Under the pieces are notes generated by a model. It was not told where the DNA came from and searched no databases. It saw only the letters and a list, made by a program, of their open reading frames with translations. A stretch of 64,000 nt of DNA from Ktedonospora formicarum (GTDB lineage Bacteria > Chloroflexota > Ktedonobacteria > Ktedonobacterales > Ktedonobacteraceae): NCBI RefSeq assembly GCF_016587355.1, contig NZ_BNJF01000004.1, forward strand, positions 62,001-126,000, in the 5' to 3' direction. Each line of letters opens with the position of its first letter. The first letter of the stretch is position 1. This document shows, in pieces, positions 9,596 through 18,481 of the stretch. A program made the position numbers and the translations under genes.

Positions 9596-10483
9596 ATGAT
9601 TACTATTCGTCCTGCACATGCAGATGATCTCGCCCAGGCATTCGAAATTTTTTACGAAAATGAAATTCATGGTGAATCTTCTCCCCCTCCTCTGCCTGAT
9701 GCTCGACCAGCGACACTGGCACATATCTTGCGAACCGGGATAGTATACGTTGCTGAGGACAATGGTCACATGCTTGCCTTCGCCGCTGCGATGACGCGTG
9801 GCAAGGTGACCTATCTGACCGACCTCTTTGTGCGTCCCGACCAGCAGTCGTCTCGCCTCGGGCAGACGCTCCTCCGCTCAGTCCTGTCATCCTCGCCAGA
9901 TGGAGTACGCTGCACACAGAGTTCGACTGATCCGCGTGCGCTCGCCCTCTATATTCGCTCGGGGATGCACCCACAATGGCCTAATTTTTGCCTGCGTTTG
10001 GAGAAAGACGCGTTAGGTGAACAATGGCCGACCGATTTGAAGGTTGTGGAAGCTCATCCAGGTGATCCGGAATTGGTAGAATGGGATGCCCAGGTAAGTG
10101 GCCGCCACCGTCCACAGGATCACGCCTACTGGATCAGCGAGCAGGAGGCAATGCCGCTCTGGTTTCAGCACAATGGGGTGACCATCGGCTATGGTTATGT
10201 TCGCTTGGGAGCTGGTACCCTCTGGTTTCCCGAGGCATGTACCCTTGGCCCTATCGGCGCGCGGACACCAGCAGACGCTGTACGCTGTGTGCTGGCGGCG
10301 GTTGATTGGGCGCGTCAACGAGCGGCTATTCTGCGGATTGATGTTCCTGGTCCGCATCCTTCTCTGGCACTGCTGCTGAAAGCAGGTTTTCGCATCACCT
10401 ACGTTGAAACATTTGTTTCCAATGCATCTACACCCTTTTTTGACTCGCAATGCTATATTGCTTCGGGTTCAGAGCTGCTCTGA
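9596..10483 (+). CDS. GNAT-family N-acetyltransferase
   Basis: 295 aa from the ATG at 9596 with AAGGAGCGCACTCA upstream; an in-frame ATG 27 bases earlier lacks a site. It opens with the GNAT signature start ITIRPAHADDLAQAFEI. The acetyl-CoA region LTDLFVRPDQQSSRLGQTLL around residues 75-95 approximates the motif A (Q/R)xxGx(G/A). A second GNAT-like half follows from about residue 150 (WFQHNGVTIGYGYV), so it is probably a tandem two-domain enzyme. Acceptor unknown. It stands alone on the plus strand among kinase genes. Confidence 0.85.
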   Translation: MITIRPAHADDLAQAFEIFYENEIHGESSPPPLPDARPATLAHILRTGIVYVAEDNGHMLAFAAAMTRGKVTYLTDLFVRPDQQSSRLGQTLLRSVLSSSPDGVRCTQSSTDPRALALYIRSGMHPQWPNFCLRLEKDALGEQWPTDLKVVEAHPGDPELVEWDAQVSGRHRPQDHAYWISEQEAMPLWFQHNGVTIGYGYVRLGAGTLWFPEACTLGPIGARTPADAVRCVLAAVDWARQRAAILRIDVPGPHPSLALLLKAGFRITYVETFVSNASTPFFDSQCYIASGSELL

Positions 10484-11266
10484 GACCAATCCACCATCGA
10501 GAGTGGAAGGTTGAGTTGAAGAAAGTTGGTGAAAAACGCACATGTTTAGCATCACCAGCCAGGCAAATCGAGTTTCTGGCATAGCCTGTCATACCTCCTG
10601 GCGTCCTCCCCGCAATTGCCATGAGGTCTACGCCGAGGATGATACGCGGATACCGGACTTCACGGTGGGACTGTAGACGATGTATTCGTGGATGGCAAGA
10701 GGCCGGCGGAGATCGACGACACATCAAAGGAGGATAGATTTCTTCGTTCCTTACACTTCCCTCTGCCGGTCTCTCAGCCGTGAAGAGGTTTGCGCACATC
10801 AAGGTGCATCAGTGCTCATATCGGAGGACAAATGCTTCCATGGGAAGGCCAGACCTGTTAGGTGTGAGGGCATTGACCAGGTGTTTCGCTTGCTACGCCG
10901 CTTCAAAATATTGTGGGGAAGAATCAAGCCTGTGGGCATGGGAGCACCACAGAAAGCGCTTGCTGAGGGCCAGCTTCACTTTTGCCTTACTTCCCTCCTT
11001 GCTTGAGGTTTCCTCCAAGGTGCTTCGACATGACCTGCTGCAACAGGGATGCCATAGCATGGGAGAGCGGCACCTGTTGGCTTAGGTGTTGCTCTCCCAC
11101 TTGGGGGAAGTGCTCGGGCTTCCTCTGGCTGATCTTTTCCCCTCCATTCTCCTTCTGTTAATTCTGGATGTTTTTTCTGTCAAAAACGAACGCCTCTCCT
11201 GCTTCAATGCTTTGCTCACATCTGTTGCCCTGGTGCGCGTTTGATGGAGCAATCAAGTATGTGCCA
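10484..11266. other. Gene-poor region, possibly a decayed gene
   Basis: 783 bp with overlapping open frames on both strands, none with a good start or a recognisable family. The minus frame around 10500-10680 reads RYPRIILGVDLMAIAG and may be a relic. Nothing better can be supported. Confidence 0.4.
11060..11099. terminator. Strong 16-bp hairpin
   Basis: TGGGAGAGCGGCACCT (11060-11075) pairs with AGGTGTTGCTCTCCCA (11084-11099), the two mismatches being G-U in RNA; loop 8 nt. It lies about 170 bp beyond the stop of the minus-strand nucleotidyltransferase gene and could end its transcript. Confidence 0.45.
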
Positions 11267-12064
11267 TTATGAAAGCATGGCAAGACGCATTTCAATTGCC
11301 AGACGAGGCGAGGACGGAACAGACCCACCAGCAGCAACAACCTGAGGCATCAATGCTTCCATCTCATCGCATACAGCACGAAGCGCCAATATCTGTTCTT
11401 CTAAGGTGACGTACAGTTGAGAAGGACGCTTTTGAAAAGGAAGCACCTCTCCCTGAAGTGCGGCTTGCACCTCACGCACATTTCGTTGAAGACCTAACAG
11501 CCCATTGTGGAAACCAATCAGGTCATGCCTGGCCAGAAGTGGAAGAATACTCGCTGCGATCATCCAGAAGAAGCCTGTTGTCACAGAGGCATCCTCAATG
11601 CACCTCTGAGAAGATATTGGCTCGAGAGGAGGGGGCTCAGGAATTCCAACTTTATCAAAAAGAGGGAACGATGGATGTTCTTGATGCGCGAGATGGTGGG
11701 GGATGAGCATCCAATCGACATTGATGGCTGATTCTTGGTATAACACGTAGGTAAACGTCCCACCAAGCGTATTGTTACTGTGGGCTTCAAAAAGAACCGA
11801 CGGCGTTCCAAATTGTTGAAACAGCGCCAGTCTCTCTTCAGTAGTTCTCGCACCATATGGCCAAGGCGTTGCGCAGAGTGTTTCACTGTATGCTTCAGCA
11901 ACCACAACATGGAGGTCGAGATCGCTCAACGCATCCTGCTCACCTCGACCAAAACTGCCAGCTAACCAAGCTGCGACAAAACGTTCATCCTTCTCTAAAA
12001 CCGTGGCAATATGTTTCAGAAGCTCAGTTCGATGCTGAAGAGAAAGAGCTCTGTGATGAGACAT
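11267..12064 (-). CDS. Nucleotidyltransferase-domain protein, aminoglycoside adenylyltransferase-like
   Basis: 265 aa from the ATG at 12064, preceded by GAGGAGATTGCTT. Residues about 30-50 hold the polymerase-beta-type motif AAWLAGSFGRGEQDALSDLD followed by LHVVV, i.e. GS then DxD metal ligands. The C-terminal half is helical, as in the Ant-type adenylyltransferases that inactivate aminoglycosides, though no substrate can be assigned. A longer frame reaches 12202 without a ribosome site. A single gene on the minus strand between an acetyltransferase and an esterase gene. Confidence 0.75.
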   Translation of the reverse strand: MSHHRALSLQHRTELLKHIATVLEKDERFVAAWLAGSFGRGEQDALSDLDLHVVVAEAYSETLCATPWPYGARTTEERLALFQQFGTPSVLFEAHSNNTLGGTFTYVLYQESAINVDWMLIPHHLAHQEHPSFPLFDKVGIPEPPPLEPISSQRCIEDASVTTGFFWMIAASILPLLARHDLIGFHNGLLGLQRNVREVQAALQGEVLPFQKRPSQLYVTLEEQILALRAVCDEMEALMPQVVAAGGSVPSSPRLAIEMRLAMLS

Positions 12065-12297
12065 AAGCAATCTCCTCATATTTTTATCCTGTGATTCGCC
12101 AAGAGCGGCGGGAAATACGTTACCAGAGGTGCATACTGGTCGCATGCTGACAAACCTCAGGTCTATTTCTTTCTGGTCAATAAGACCGAGAGTGATTTGC
12201 AATCATCATATTTCTGAGAGAAGTGCGTTCTCTCCTGCGGGAACGTGTGCATGAGCTGAGAAACGAGGCTCTCGGCATCATTCTCTCCTGAGGTGGG

Positions 12298-13578
12298 TCA
12301 ACGATCACTTGCCCTCTCTTTCACCCCACTCACTGGTTCCTTGCCCACAAGGGCGACCAATCGATCTGCGAATGAGCCGCGATGGGAAACGGAGTGATGA
12401 TATCCGTTAAACTCGGCATACTGGACCTCATACCCTTTGAGGCGCAACACATCACGCAGATGCCGATTGCAGCCCACCATGTAGATCCATCCCACATCCT
12501 CCTTTAAACCAACCTCCAGAGAGAAACGAAGAGGGAGGCGAGGGCTAGCGATAAATTGTTGAATGATCCACTCTTGCTGAATATCGTCCTCAGGATCCTT
12601 CTCCCACCAGAACGAGCCAGACTGCGAAAGCACATTGCCAAAAGTTCCTGAGGCGCGTAACCCTGCGAACGCGGCTGCCAATCCGCCATAGCTACAGCCA
12701 CCAACTATCGTCTGGGCGGGATCAGCAGTGACATGATAGTGTTCATGCATCCACGGCATCAGCTCCTGAACGAGAAAATCGACAAAGGGTTGGTAGCAGA
12801 CTAGCTCACGGTTACGCGTCTCATCATCTGGGTGATCAAGGAAGACCGTAACCAATGGAGGGATTTTCCCTTCTCGCACAAGATTGTCCAGAATGGTCGG
12901 TGTTGGAATGAGGTCTAGGTAGGTCCAGCCATCAAAGAGGAGCAAGAGACGGTAGGATTCGCCTGTCTGGGTGTACTCGGCAGGCGTATACACCCAGACG
13001 CGGCGCTCATTGCCAAGAATATGGCTGTGTAACCGATGGGCATGCAGTTGGCCCTTTGCTCCGTCAGGGGAAGGTACAATCCAGGTCTGAGCAGGAGCAT
13101 GGGGCAATTCCAGAATGGAGAAGATGACCTCCTGCGAATCAGGTTTTTCTTCGTCTCTGTGAGCCACAAATTGCTTGGGGTTGAGCGGATCAGGGAGAAA
13201 ACGGGTGCCGAACCCGCCCTGTGCCTGATTAGTCAAAGCATCATTGATGGAGAAGGTGTAAACTCCACGCACATCCATTTGGAGACGGTAGGTTTTGTAC
13301 CAGAGATCGGTATCTAACAAGCGTGTCATCTGATGCTCTTCGGGATGGTCTACTCCTGCTGGTCCGCCCCAGATCACGACGTTGTGTGTGTCTCCACTGT
13401 CTCTCCAGAGAAACGTGACCAGAGCGTGCTTCTCATCTCCTTCAATGGTTTCTATCAGCGGTGCTCCATGGGCAAGAATATCTTGCCAGAAACGGTCAAG
13501 AGCGGTGGAATTCCCTCGTGTGAGTGCTTGTTGTACAGCGTGTATGCGCGGACTTTCAGGGAAGCGTTGTGATTCCAT
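12298..13578 (-). CDS. Enterochelin esterase-like hydrolase
   Basis: 426 aa from the ATG at 13578 (AAAAGGTATCT upstream), matching the start of its paralog at 1197. An N-terminal Fes-type domain spans about 1-165 (VTFLWRDSGDTHNVVIWGG, then the Asn-Asp rich DALTNQA region). The alpha/beta-hydrolase domain follows with RRVWVYTPAEY, LLLFDGW, the nucleophile GGCSYGG (Ser near 296), QSGSFWWEK and a terminal GYHHSVSHRG with the likely His. Esterases of this class hydrolyse enterobactin-type trilactones; others of the same fold are general esterases. There is no signal peptide, so cytoplasmic. Confidence 0.85.
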   Translation of the reverse strand: MESQRFPESPRIHAVQQALTRGNSTALDRFWQDILAHGAPLIETIEGDEKHALVTFLWRDSGDTHNVVIWGGPAGVDHPEEHQMTRLLDTDLWYKTYRLQMDVRGVYTFSINDALTNQAQGGFGTRFLPDPLNPKQFVAHRDEEKPDSQEVIFSILELPHAPAQTWIVPSPDGAKGQLHAHRLHSHILGNERRVWVYTPAEYTQTGESYRLLLLFDGWTYLDLIPTPTILDNLVREGKIPPLVTVFLDHPDDETRNRELVCYQPFVDFLVQELMPWMHEHYHVTADPAQTIVGGCSYGGLAAAFAGLRASGTFGNVLSQSGSFWWEKDPEDDIQQEWIIQQFIASPRLPLRFSLEVGLKEDVGWIYMVGCNRHLRDVLRLKGYEVQYAEFNGYHHSVSHRGSFADRLVALVGKEPVSGVKERASDR

Positions 13579-14594
13579 AGATACCTTTTCTTCGAAAAGA
13601 GATGATGTTCTTTTCGTCCTTTCAACATGTATCTGTGTAACACCGGAAACGGCCATATCATGCTGATGCGTGAGCACGCGTAGGCGCGCACCAAGATGCA
13701 AAGGGAAATCGTTTTTAGGATGGCGAGCAGAGGCAATACAATAGTGGAGAGAAAATGGACCTCACACTCATGTCTCACCAAAACTACACATGCACACAGG
13801 CAAGCGACTGGGAACATCTCCTACACAAGGACGCGGGCTTCCTGACAATCAGGAAGATAGCAGTGCTTGAGAGAGGAGCGGTTTCCTGCTTTTTTCACCA
13901 GCATTGTGGTTGAGCATGTATTAGTAGTGGTTAGGCATACGTGCTTTTGGCCTCCTTGAGGAGATATCTGTCTCTTGAGCATAAAGTACGCTTGCTCTTT
14001 TGTCAAGTTTTTCTTACGAGAACGATAAAAATTGTGGCAATGTCCTTGAAACTGCGCCACATGTCCCTGAATGTATGGTATGCTAGCCGCAAACATTCCT
14101 GCGTTGTTCAAGATGGCGTTGCACTATTGTCTCTGTTGAGCGAAGCGATGATGTGATGGCTACGTCTATCCCTTGAACGTCGATACGCCGTGGATCTCAA
14201 GATGAGAAGAAGCGCTCTTTCTTCGCTCTAGATTGGATGAGAACGATGATTTCGCAAAGTATTACCCAAAAAAGGATGTTTCTTTTCCCTCTGTCTCCTT
14301 GTAGACAAGCGAGTAGTTGGAACTGGGTGATGTATTACTGACGAACCAAGAGCGTAGGCTCTGACAGAGGGCACAGGAGGTAACAGCCCCTGATGCTCCC
14401 TGATAGTGGATTGGTTTCAAAGTAATATCTTCATCTCGGTACAACTTCTGTTTCTTGGCTGATCCTCGCCCTTTGGGGCGACTGGATCTTTTTGTGTTGC
14501 CTCCAACGTCCATATGGTCGTGCCCCTCCATTCCTTTTTCTTTCCATTTGGCGAATTTGTACATTTCCCATGCAAAAAGAAAAAGGAAAAAAGG
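13579..14594. other. Long intergenic region with only weak open frames
   Basis: About 1 kb. Two minus-strand frames are conceivable but unsupported: 13821-14111 (96 aa, Cys and Lys rich) and 14262-14564 (100 aa, basic stretch RSSRPKGRGSAKKQKLYRDE). Neither has a clear ribosome site or a family I recognise. A perfect 8-bp stem CTTCCTGA/TCAGGAAG sits near 13840. Confidence 0.35.
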
Positions 14595-15476
14595 ATGTCT
14601 TCATTTTCAGATGTTCAAGCGAATGATCGCAAAGCCAAGCAAGAGAGAGGCGTATCTGCTAAACGCCAGCTCCCTCTTGCAACACTGCTCGTAGAGCAAG
14701 GGTTCTTTGGACACATTGAAGAGGCACGCCGATGGACCATGGCTGGAAAGGTTGTGGTGAACAACCAGCGTTTGGACAAACCAGGGATGCTTGTTCCTCG
14801 TGATGCCCATGTTCACGTGCGTGGAAGATCTCGTTACGCAAGTCGAGCTGGATACAAATTGGAAGCCGCCTTGGATGCATTTGGAGTTGATGCTGTCGGG
14901 CAGGTCGCTCTTGACTGTGGCGCTTCTACGGGAGGCTTTACTGATTGCCTTTTACAACGAGGAGCCACATTGGTCTATGCTGTTGATGTCGGCTATGGTC
15001 AGCTCCTTGGTCGTCTCCGCATTGATTCTCGTGTGCGAAATTTCGAGCGAACCAATCTCAGTGATCTGACAGTGGATAGGCTACTTCCTCCACCGACGCT
15101 GATCACACTGGATCTTTCGTACCTTTCTCTCACCAAAGCATTGCCTGTTGCAACCGCATTGCTTGCACCCAAAGGGCAGATTTTGGTTCTCGTGAAGCCA
15201 CTCTTCGAGGTTGAGAGTGCCGATGCGAGGAGAACTGGACACATTGACGATGTGACATTGCTGCTTGAAGCGCTGCAACAGGTCGTGGAAGCAGGAAGGA
15301 CGTGCGGTCTGAGTCTCCAGGGGATAGTGAAGCTGGCACTTACACCTCGCCATGGTGTGCACGAATTCTTTGCTTCCTTTGCTCGCTGTCCCGGTGTGGT
15401 TGATTGGCAGTTTGAGGCGCAAACACTGCTTGAGATTATTCAGGGAACAGGTGTTGGCGTAACTCAAGAAGAATAA
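14595..15476 (+). CDS. tlyA: TlyA family 2'-O-ribose rRNA methyltransferase/hemolysin
   Basis: 293 aa from the ATG at 14595 with AAGGAAAAAAGG upstream. An S4 RNA-binding domain spans about 25-85 (LATLLVEQGFFGHIEEARR, GKVVVNNQ), then the FtsJ-like methyltransferase domain with SAM motif LDCGASTGGFTDCLL near 120, VDVGYGQL and LDLSYLSL. TlyA of mycobacteria methylates 16S C1409 and 23S C1920, giving susceptibility to capreomycin and viomycin. Order, length and motifs are typical. A single gene on the plus strand. Confidence 0.92.
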   Translation: MSSFSDVQANDRKAKQERGVSAKRQLPLATLLVEQGFFGHIEEARRWTMAGKVVVNNQRLDKPGMLVPRDAHVHVRGRSRYASRAGYKLEAALDAFGVDAVGQVALDCGASTGGFTDCLLQRGATLVYAVDVGYGQLLGRLRIDSRVRNFERTNLSDLTVDRLLPPPTLITLDLSYLSLTKALPVATALLAPKGQILVLVKPLFEVESADARRTGHIDDVTLLLEALQQVVEAGRTCGLSLQGIVKLALTPRHGVHEFFASFARCPGVVDWQFEAQTLLEIIQGTGVGVTQEE

Positions 15477-15497
15477 TTGGATTTTCATTGCCATGAC

Positions 15498-15819
15498 TCA
15501 TCCCGAATTTTGAGGGATGAAGAAAAAAGGACGAGGGTCAGAGGCATGCCAGAGAGCGCTGATGGCCCAGCGAAGTCGATAAAGCGGTACTGCCACCTGG
15601 CGGTACCGCTTGCCTGTACGGTGACACCAGTGGCGCAGAAGCCATTGGCGCAAGTCGAGGAGGAAAGGATGCATCAAGGAGAGGAGAAAAACATAGGCTA
15701 AAGTGACCATTAAGAGCAATTTGCGTCGATTCTCCCCCTTCCAAACACGAGGACTTTCCATACCCAATTCGCATTTGTTGTACCGAAAAGTCTGTTCAAT
15801 GGTACAATCACAAATGACA
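15498..15819 (-). pseudogene. C-terminal fragment of an IS4-type DDE transposase
   Basis: Reading the minus strand from 15819 gives CTIEQTFRYNKCELGMESP followed by RVWKGENRRK and a hydrophobic tail. The Glu and the Lys seven residues on fit the E(6)K half of the IS4 YREK signature. The frame begins exactly where the group II intron starts (15820), and its upstream part is not found in the window, so the transposase gene was split by intron insertion and then lost its 5' half. Confidence 0.65.
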
Positions 15820-16747
15820 GTGCGACACGAGGTTGCACGAATTGAGTGAGGCGAAAGCCTTCAGGCAGTGTCCAGGCCTGTCCTCACCTCTCTCTGCGTC
15901 ACTGGTAACGGTGGGGTGGAAAGCGAGGGGGAATGCCGAAGGGAGCCTCAAACCACAAGAGGCAACCGGGCTAGAGGAAAACCGGACGGGAGAACGCAAG
16001 TGAATCTCTGATGAGGCTGCGTTATGTGAGGTCATCGAAAGTGGTTGAAACGATGATGATGGGAATATTGGGAAGCCGTGCTGTCAATCGGCTTTGAGGA
16101 CACCCACTCCCCGCAGTATAGGAGACACCCACCCCGGTTGCATCTCAATCGCGCAGAACGTGAAAACCCCAATAAGGTCTCAAAAGACCAGCAATCTCTT
16201 GAGTAAGCTGACCGTAAGGGAAGCCGAATGCCTTAGTGGGAACAGGAAGGATCAAGAAGCGAAGGCTGCTCGCCGAAAGACAACAGAAATCCATAACTGG
16301 GCAGATAGGGCCGACAACGGAGATACCCACGCTGAAAGGCGGCTGACGTGATCCTGGTACACCACCCAAAGAACGATGTGAAGGAACTCATCAAGGAAAA
16401 AGTTAGATGCAAGCACACACACGCTTAGCAAACGGAACCGAGACGCAGACCGAATGGAACGCCATTGACTGGCGCAAAGCCAATCGGACTGTTCGTAACC
16501 TGAGACAGCGTATCTTTCGGGCAACACAAGAGGGGAACTTGAAAAAGGTCCACTCGCTCCAAAAACTCATGTTGAAAAGCTACTCCAATCGACTCGTGAG
16601 CGTCCGACGAGTCACGCAGATGAACGCTGGGAGAAAAACGCCTGGAATGGATAAACTGGTCATCAAAACACCAGAAGCCCGTGGAAAAATGGTCGATCTG
16701 CTCGCTCATTACACCATATGGAAAGCCAAACCAGTGCGACGGATGGT
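15820..16747 (+). mobile_element. Group II intron, 5' part only
   Basis: It starts with GTGCGACACGAGGTTGCAC, a bacterial group II 5' splice-site consensus, and continues with about 590 nt of structured non-coding sequence (domains I to IV) before an intron-encoded-protein frame at 16407. It is cut at 16747 by a 157-bp MITE-like element. No domain V or VI is seen afterwards, so it cannot splice. It was inserted antisense into an IS4-type transposase gene. Confidence 0.7.
16407..16747 (+). pseudogene. ltrA: Group II intron-encoded reverse transcriptase/maturase, N-terminus
   Basis: About 113 codons. WNAIDWRKANRTVRNLRQRI and LMLKSYSNRLVSVRRVTQ followed by NAGRKTPGMDKL are the conserved N-terminal (RT-0/RT-N) segment of group II intron maturases. 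The catalytic fingers/palm are missing: the frame runs into the MITE-like insertion and stops at 16760. Non-functional remnant; intact relatives splice and mobilise their host intron. Confidence 0.75.
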
Positions 16748-16904
16748 ATTGTCAACTTAAGCAAAATTGTAGAGCTTAAGCAAAAGAAACAGATCCCAAA
16801 GTGGGGATGATGGCCTTTTTCTGACCGTGTTTTCTGGAAAATCTTGGCGAATGTGGCATCAATGTGGTGAAAGCTCATCAACAAAAAATTTTTAAGTTGA
16901 CAAT
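16748..16904. mobile_element. 157-bp MITE-like element with IS6-type ends
   Basis: Ends are a perfect 13-bp inverted repeat, ATTGTCAACTTAA at 16748-16760 and TTAAGTTGACAAT at 16892-16904. The first 11 bases equal the ends of the IS6-family element at 25219-26071 (ATTGTCAACTTG). No coding capacity. Flanking octamers do not match, so no target duplication. Possibly an internal-deletion derivative mobilised in trans by that transposase. Confidence 0.7.
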
Positions 16905-17317
16905 GCCCTTTTATCAAGCCGGAGAATGCAACCGGTGCAGGACTGGCTTCCCATGTCAATCCCACAAACATACGTGATCGACATTTCCTCAGGAGAGAAT
17001 GTCGCTGCCACCATTTTCATCACACACCTGCTTTCTGGTGCTCTCTCCATTTCTCGTCTTCGTTATCTTCTTCGACGCAACATGCGCGATTGTTGGCAGC
17101 GAGAAACCCAACCAATCAGAGCGAGCGTCAGCTCATGCTGGATCGGCAATCTCACCAGGCATTTCTCTTCTCAGAAACAGCCTGGCTGTTGCGACAAGCC
17201 TCATAGACCCTTGACCCTGATGAGTGGGGAGCCGTCTACGTAAGGAGGTCACAGTGTCACACAGGCCTCAAGCGCTAACCCTGGCTCTCCCGCTACCTCC
17301 GTCATTGTACTCCTTGA
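16905..17317. other. Region without recognisable gene
   Basis: 413 bp after the MITE-like element. One open frame (16926-17243, plus) has no ribosome site or family resemblance. Probably eroded mobile DNA. Confidence 0.45.
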
Positions 17318-17614
17318 GTGAGTTGCTATCTTGGATCCTTCTGCCAATTATTATATGAGCTCTACCCCAAAATGTATCGCCAGCAAGGCGCTCCAGCAGA
17401 GATTTTCAACGAGTGCTGGAGCCAGATCCATAAGGCTCGCTATGCCCTACCGGCTCCCGAAACTATCAATTTCTACGTCCAGCCCGGCGACGGACACGAC
17501 GACTTTCTCATCTCACTGGCCCTCTGCGGCCAAGCCCTCACCGGCATGATCCAACCGGCCGCCGCGCAGTTCATCCGCTCACGGCGGGATTATGAAGAAG
17601 AGAGCAGGCATTGA
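17318..17614 (+). pseudogene. Remnant resembling the C-terminus of a phage-type terminase large subunit
   Basis: 98-codon frame with LYELYPKMYRQQGAPAEIF and NFYVQPGDGHDDFLISLAL. The GHDD(F/Y)-SLAL pattern is like the nuclease-domain end of terminase large subunits. The GTG start has no ribosome site, and the ATPase half is absent, so this is probably a fragment. GC-rich codon usage differs from the following lanthipeptide genes. The assignment rests on pattern memory only. Confidence 0.4.
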
Positions 17615-17895
17615 TCTCTCTGTACTACATGTGTTTGTTCATGCCTATATATATTAGAGTGACAACCGGCGAGGATATTGATGAGGTCTATCGCCGTTAT
17701 TCGTATAAATATGCGCGTTCACAAAGATAAAGGTAGAACTCCCTTAACTAGTTGATGAGTAAAAATTGTCCAGACTTGACCGTAAATACCGTAAATACTT
17801 CGAGTAGGATTTGGCTCATCCACTAGTTATGGTGGCTCTACCGGACGTACTATAGAGAATGCGTACTACCCATGATTTATCTGGGGAGAGCAAAC
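17615..17895 (+). promoter_or_regulatory. Leader region of the lanthipeptide cluster with inverted repeat
   Basis: An imperfect inverted repeat, AACTAGTTGATGAG (17746-17759) and CTCATCCACTAGTT (17815-17828), encloses TTGACC and a tandem CGTAAATAC CGTAAATAC at about 17780-17798. It lies 70 bp before the first cluster gene. A regulator site is plausible; no regulator gene is linked. Confidence 0.4.
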
Positions 17896-18453
17896 ATGAA
17901 ACCCTATCATTCAATTTTTCGCGAAGAGGCTATAGAGGAATATATACAAAAACGAGAAAGGGATATTCTTCCTCGTTTTCTTTCCCCCTCCCTTATTCTC
18001 CTCTTATATGTACTGCTCTGCCTCCTTCTTATTACCGGCTTTCTAATATCATACAGAGAGATCCCCATATTTGCTGCTGGATCAGGAATTATTCTTCCTG
18101 GGGAATCAGCCAATGTTTTCAAAGACAACACAGCGGTTATCATGGTATTTCTCCCGGCACAGTATGCTGCTCAGATTCGCGTCGATGCATATGCACAATT
18201 GGAGGTAATGCCAACAGGACAACAGTTTACTGGTACGATAAAGCACATTGAAGCAGGCTCTATCGGCCTGGATGAGGCGCGCAAACGCTATCGGCTGAAT
18301 GACAGAGCAGCGCAAAGCATAGCGCAATCTTCTGTTGCGGCAACAATTCTTCCGGCAGCGGTACATCCGGCTCATTTGTCCGCCGGTGATCCGGTGAGCG
18401 CGCAGGTGCAAATTGGTTCGCAGCGGTTACTATCGCTCTTTTCAGGCCGGTAA
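17896..18453 (+). CDS. HlyD-like membrane-fusion protein of a bacteriocin exporter (short form)
   Basis: 185 aa from the ATG at 17896, with GGGGAGAG upstream. One transmembrane helix at about 28-55 (LLYVLLCLLLITGFLI), then a small extracellular beta-rich part with IMVFLPAQYAAQIRVDAYAQ and GQQFTGTIKHIE, which resembles the C-terminal beta-barrel of HlyD-type secretion proteins. It lacks the long coiled-coil and the lipoyl halves, so it is much shorter than usual HlyD proteins; truncated or a minimal accessory. It is followed 28 bp later by the peptidase-exporter gene and is probably its partner. Confidence 0.65.
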   Translation: MKPYHSIFREEAIEEYIQKRERDILPRFLSPSLILLLYVLLCLLLITGFLISYREIPIFAAGSGIILPGESANVFKDNTAVIMVFLPAQYAAQIRVDAYAQLEVMPTGQQFTGTIKHIEAGSIGLDEARKRYRLNDRAAQSIAQSSVAATILPAAVHPAHLSAGDPVSAQVQIGSQRLLSLFSGR

Positions 18454-18481
18454 GATGAATTCAATAAAGGGGACTCTGAAT

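Noticed and set aside
17160..17260. GAGCCGTCTACG as a possible group II domain V for the truncated intron
   Set aside because: The downstream complementary strand of domain V (CGGTTC) and the tetraloop are missing, so it does not fold as domain V.
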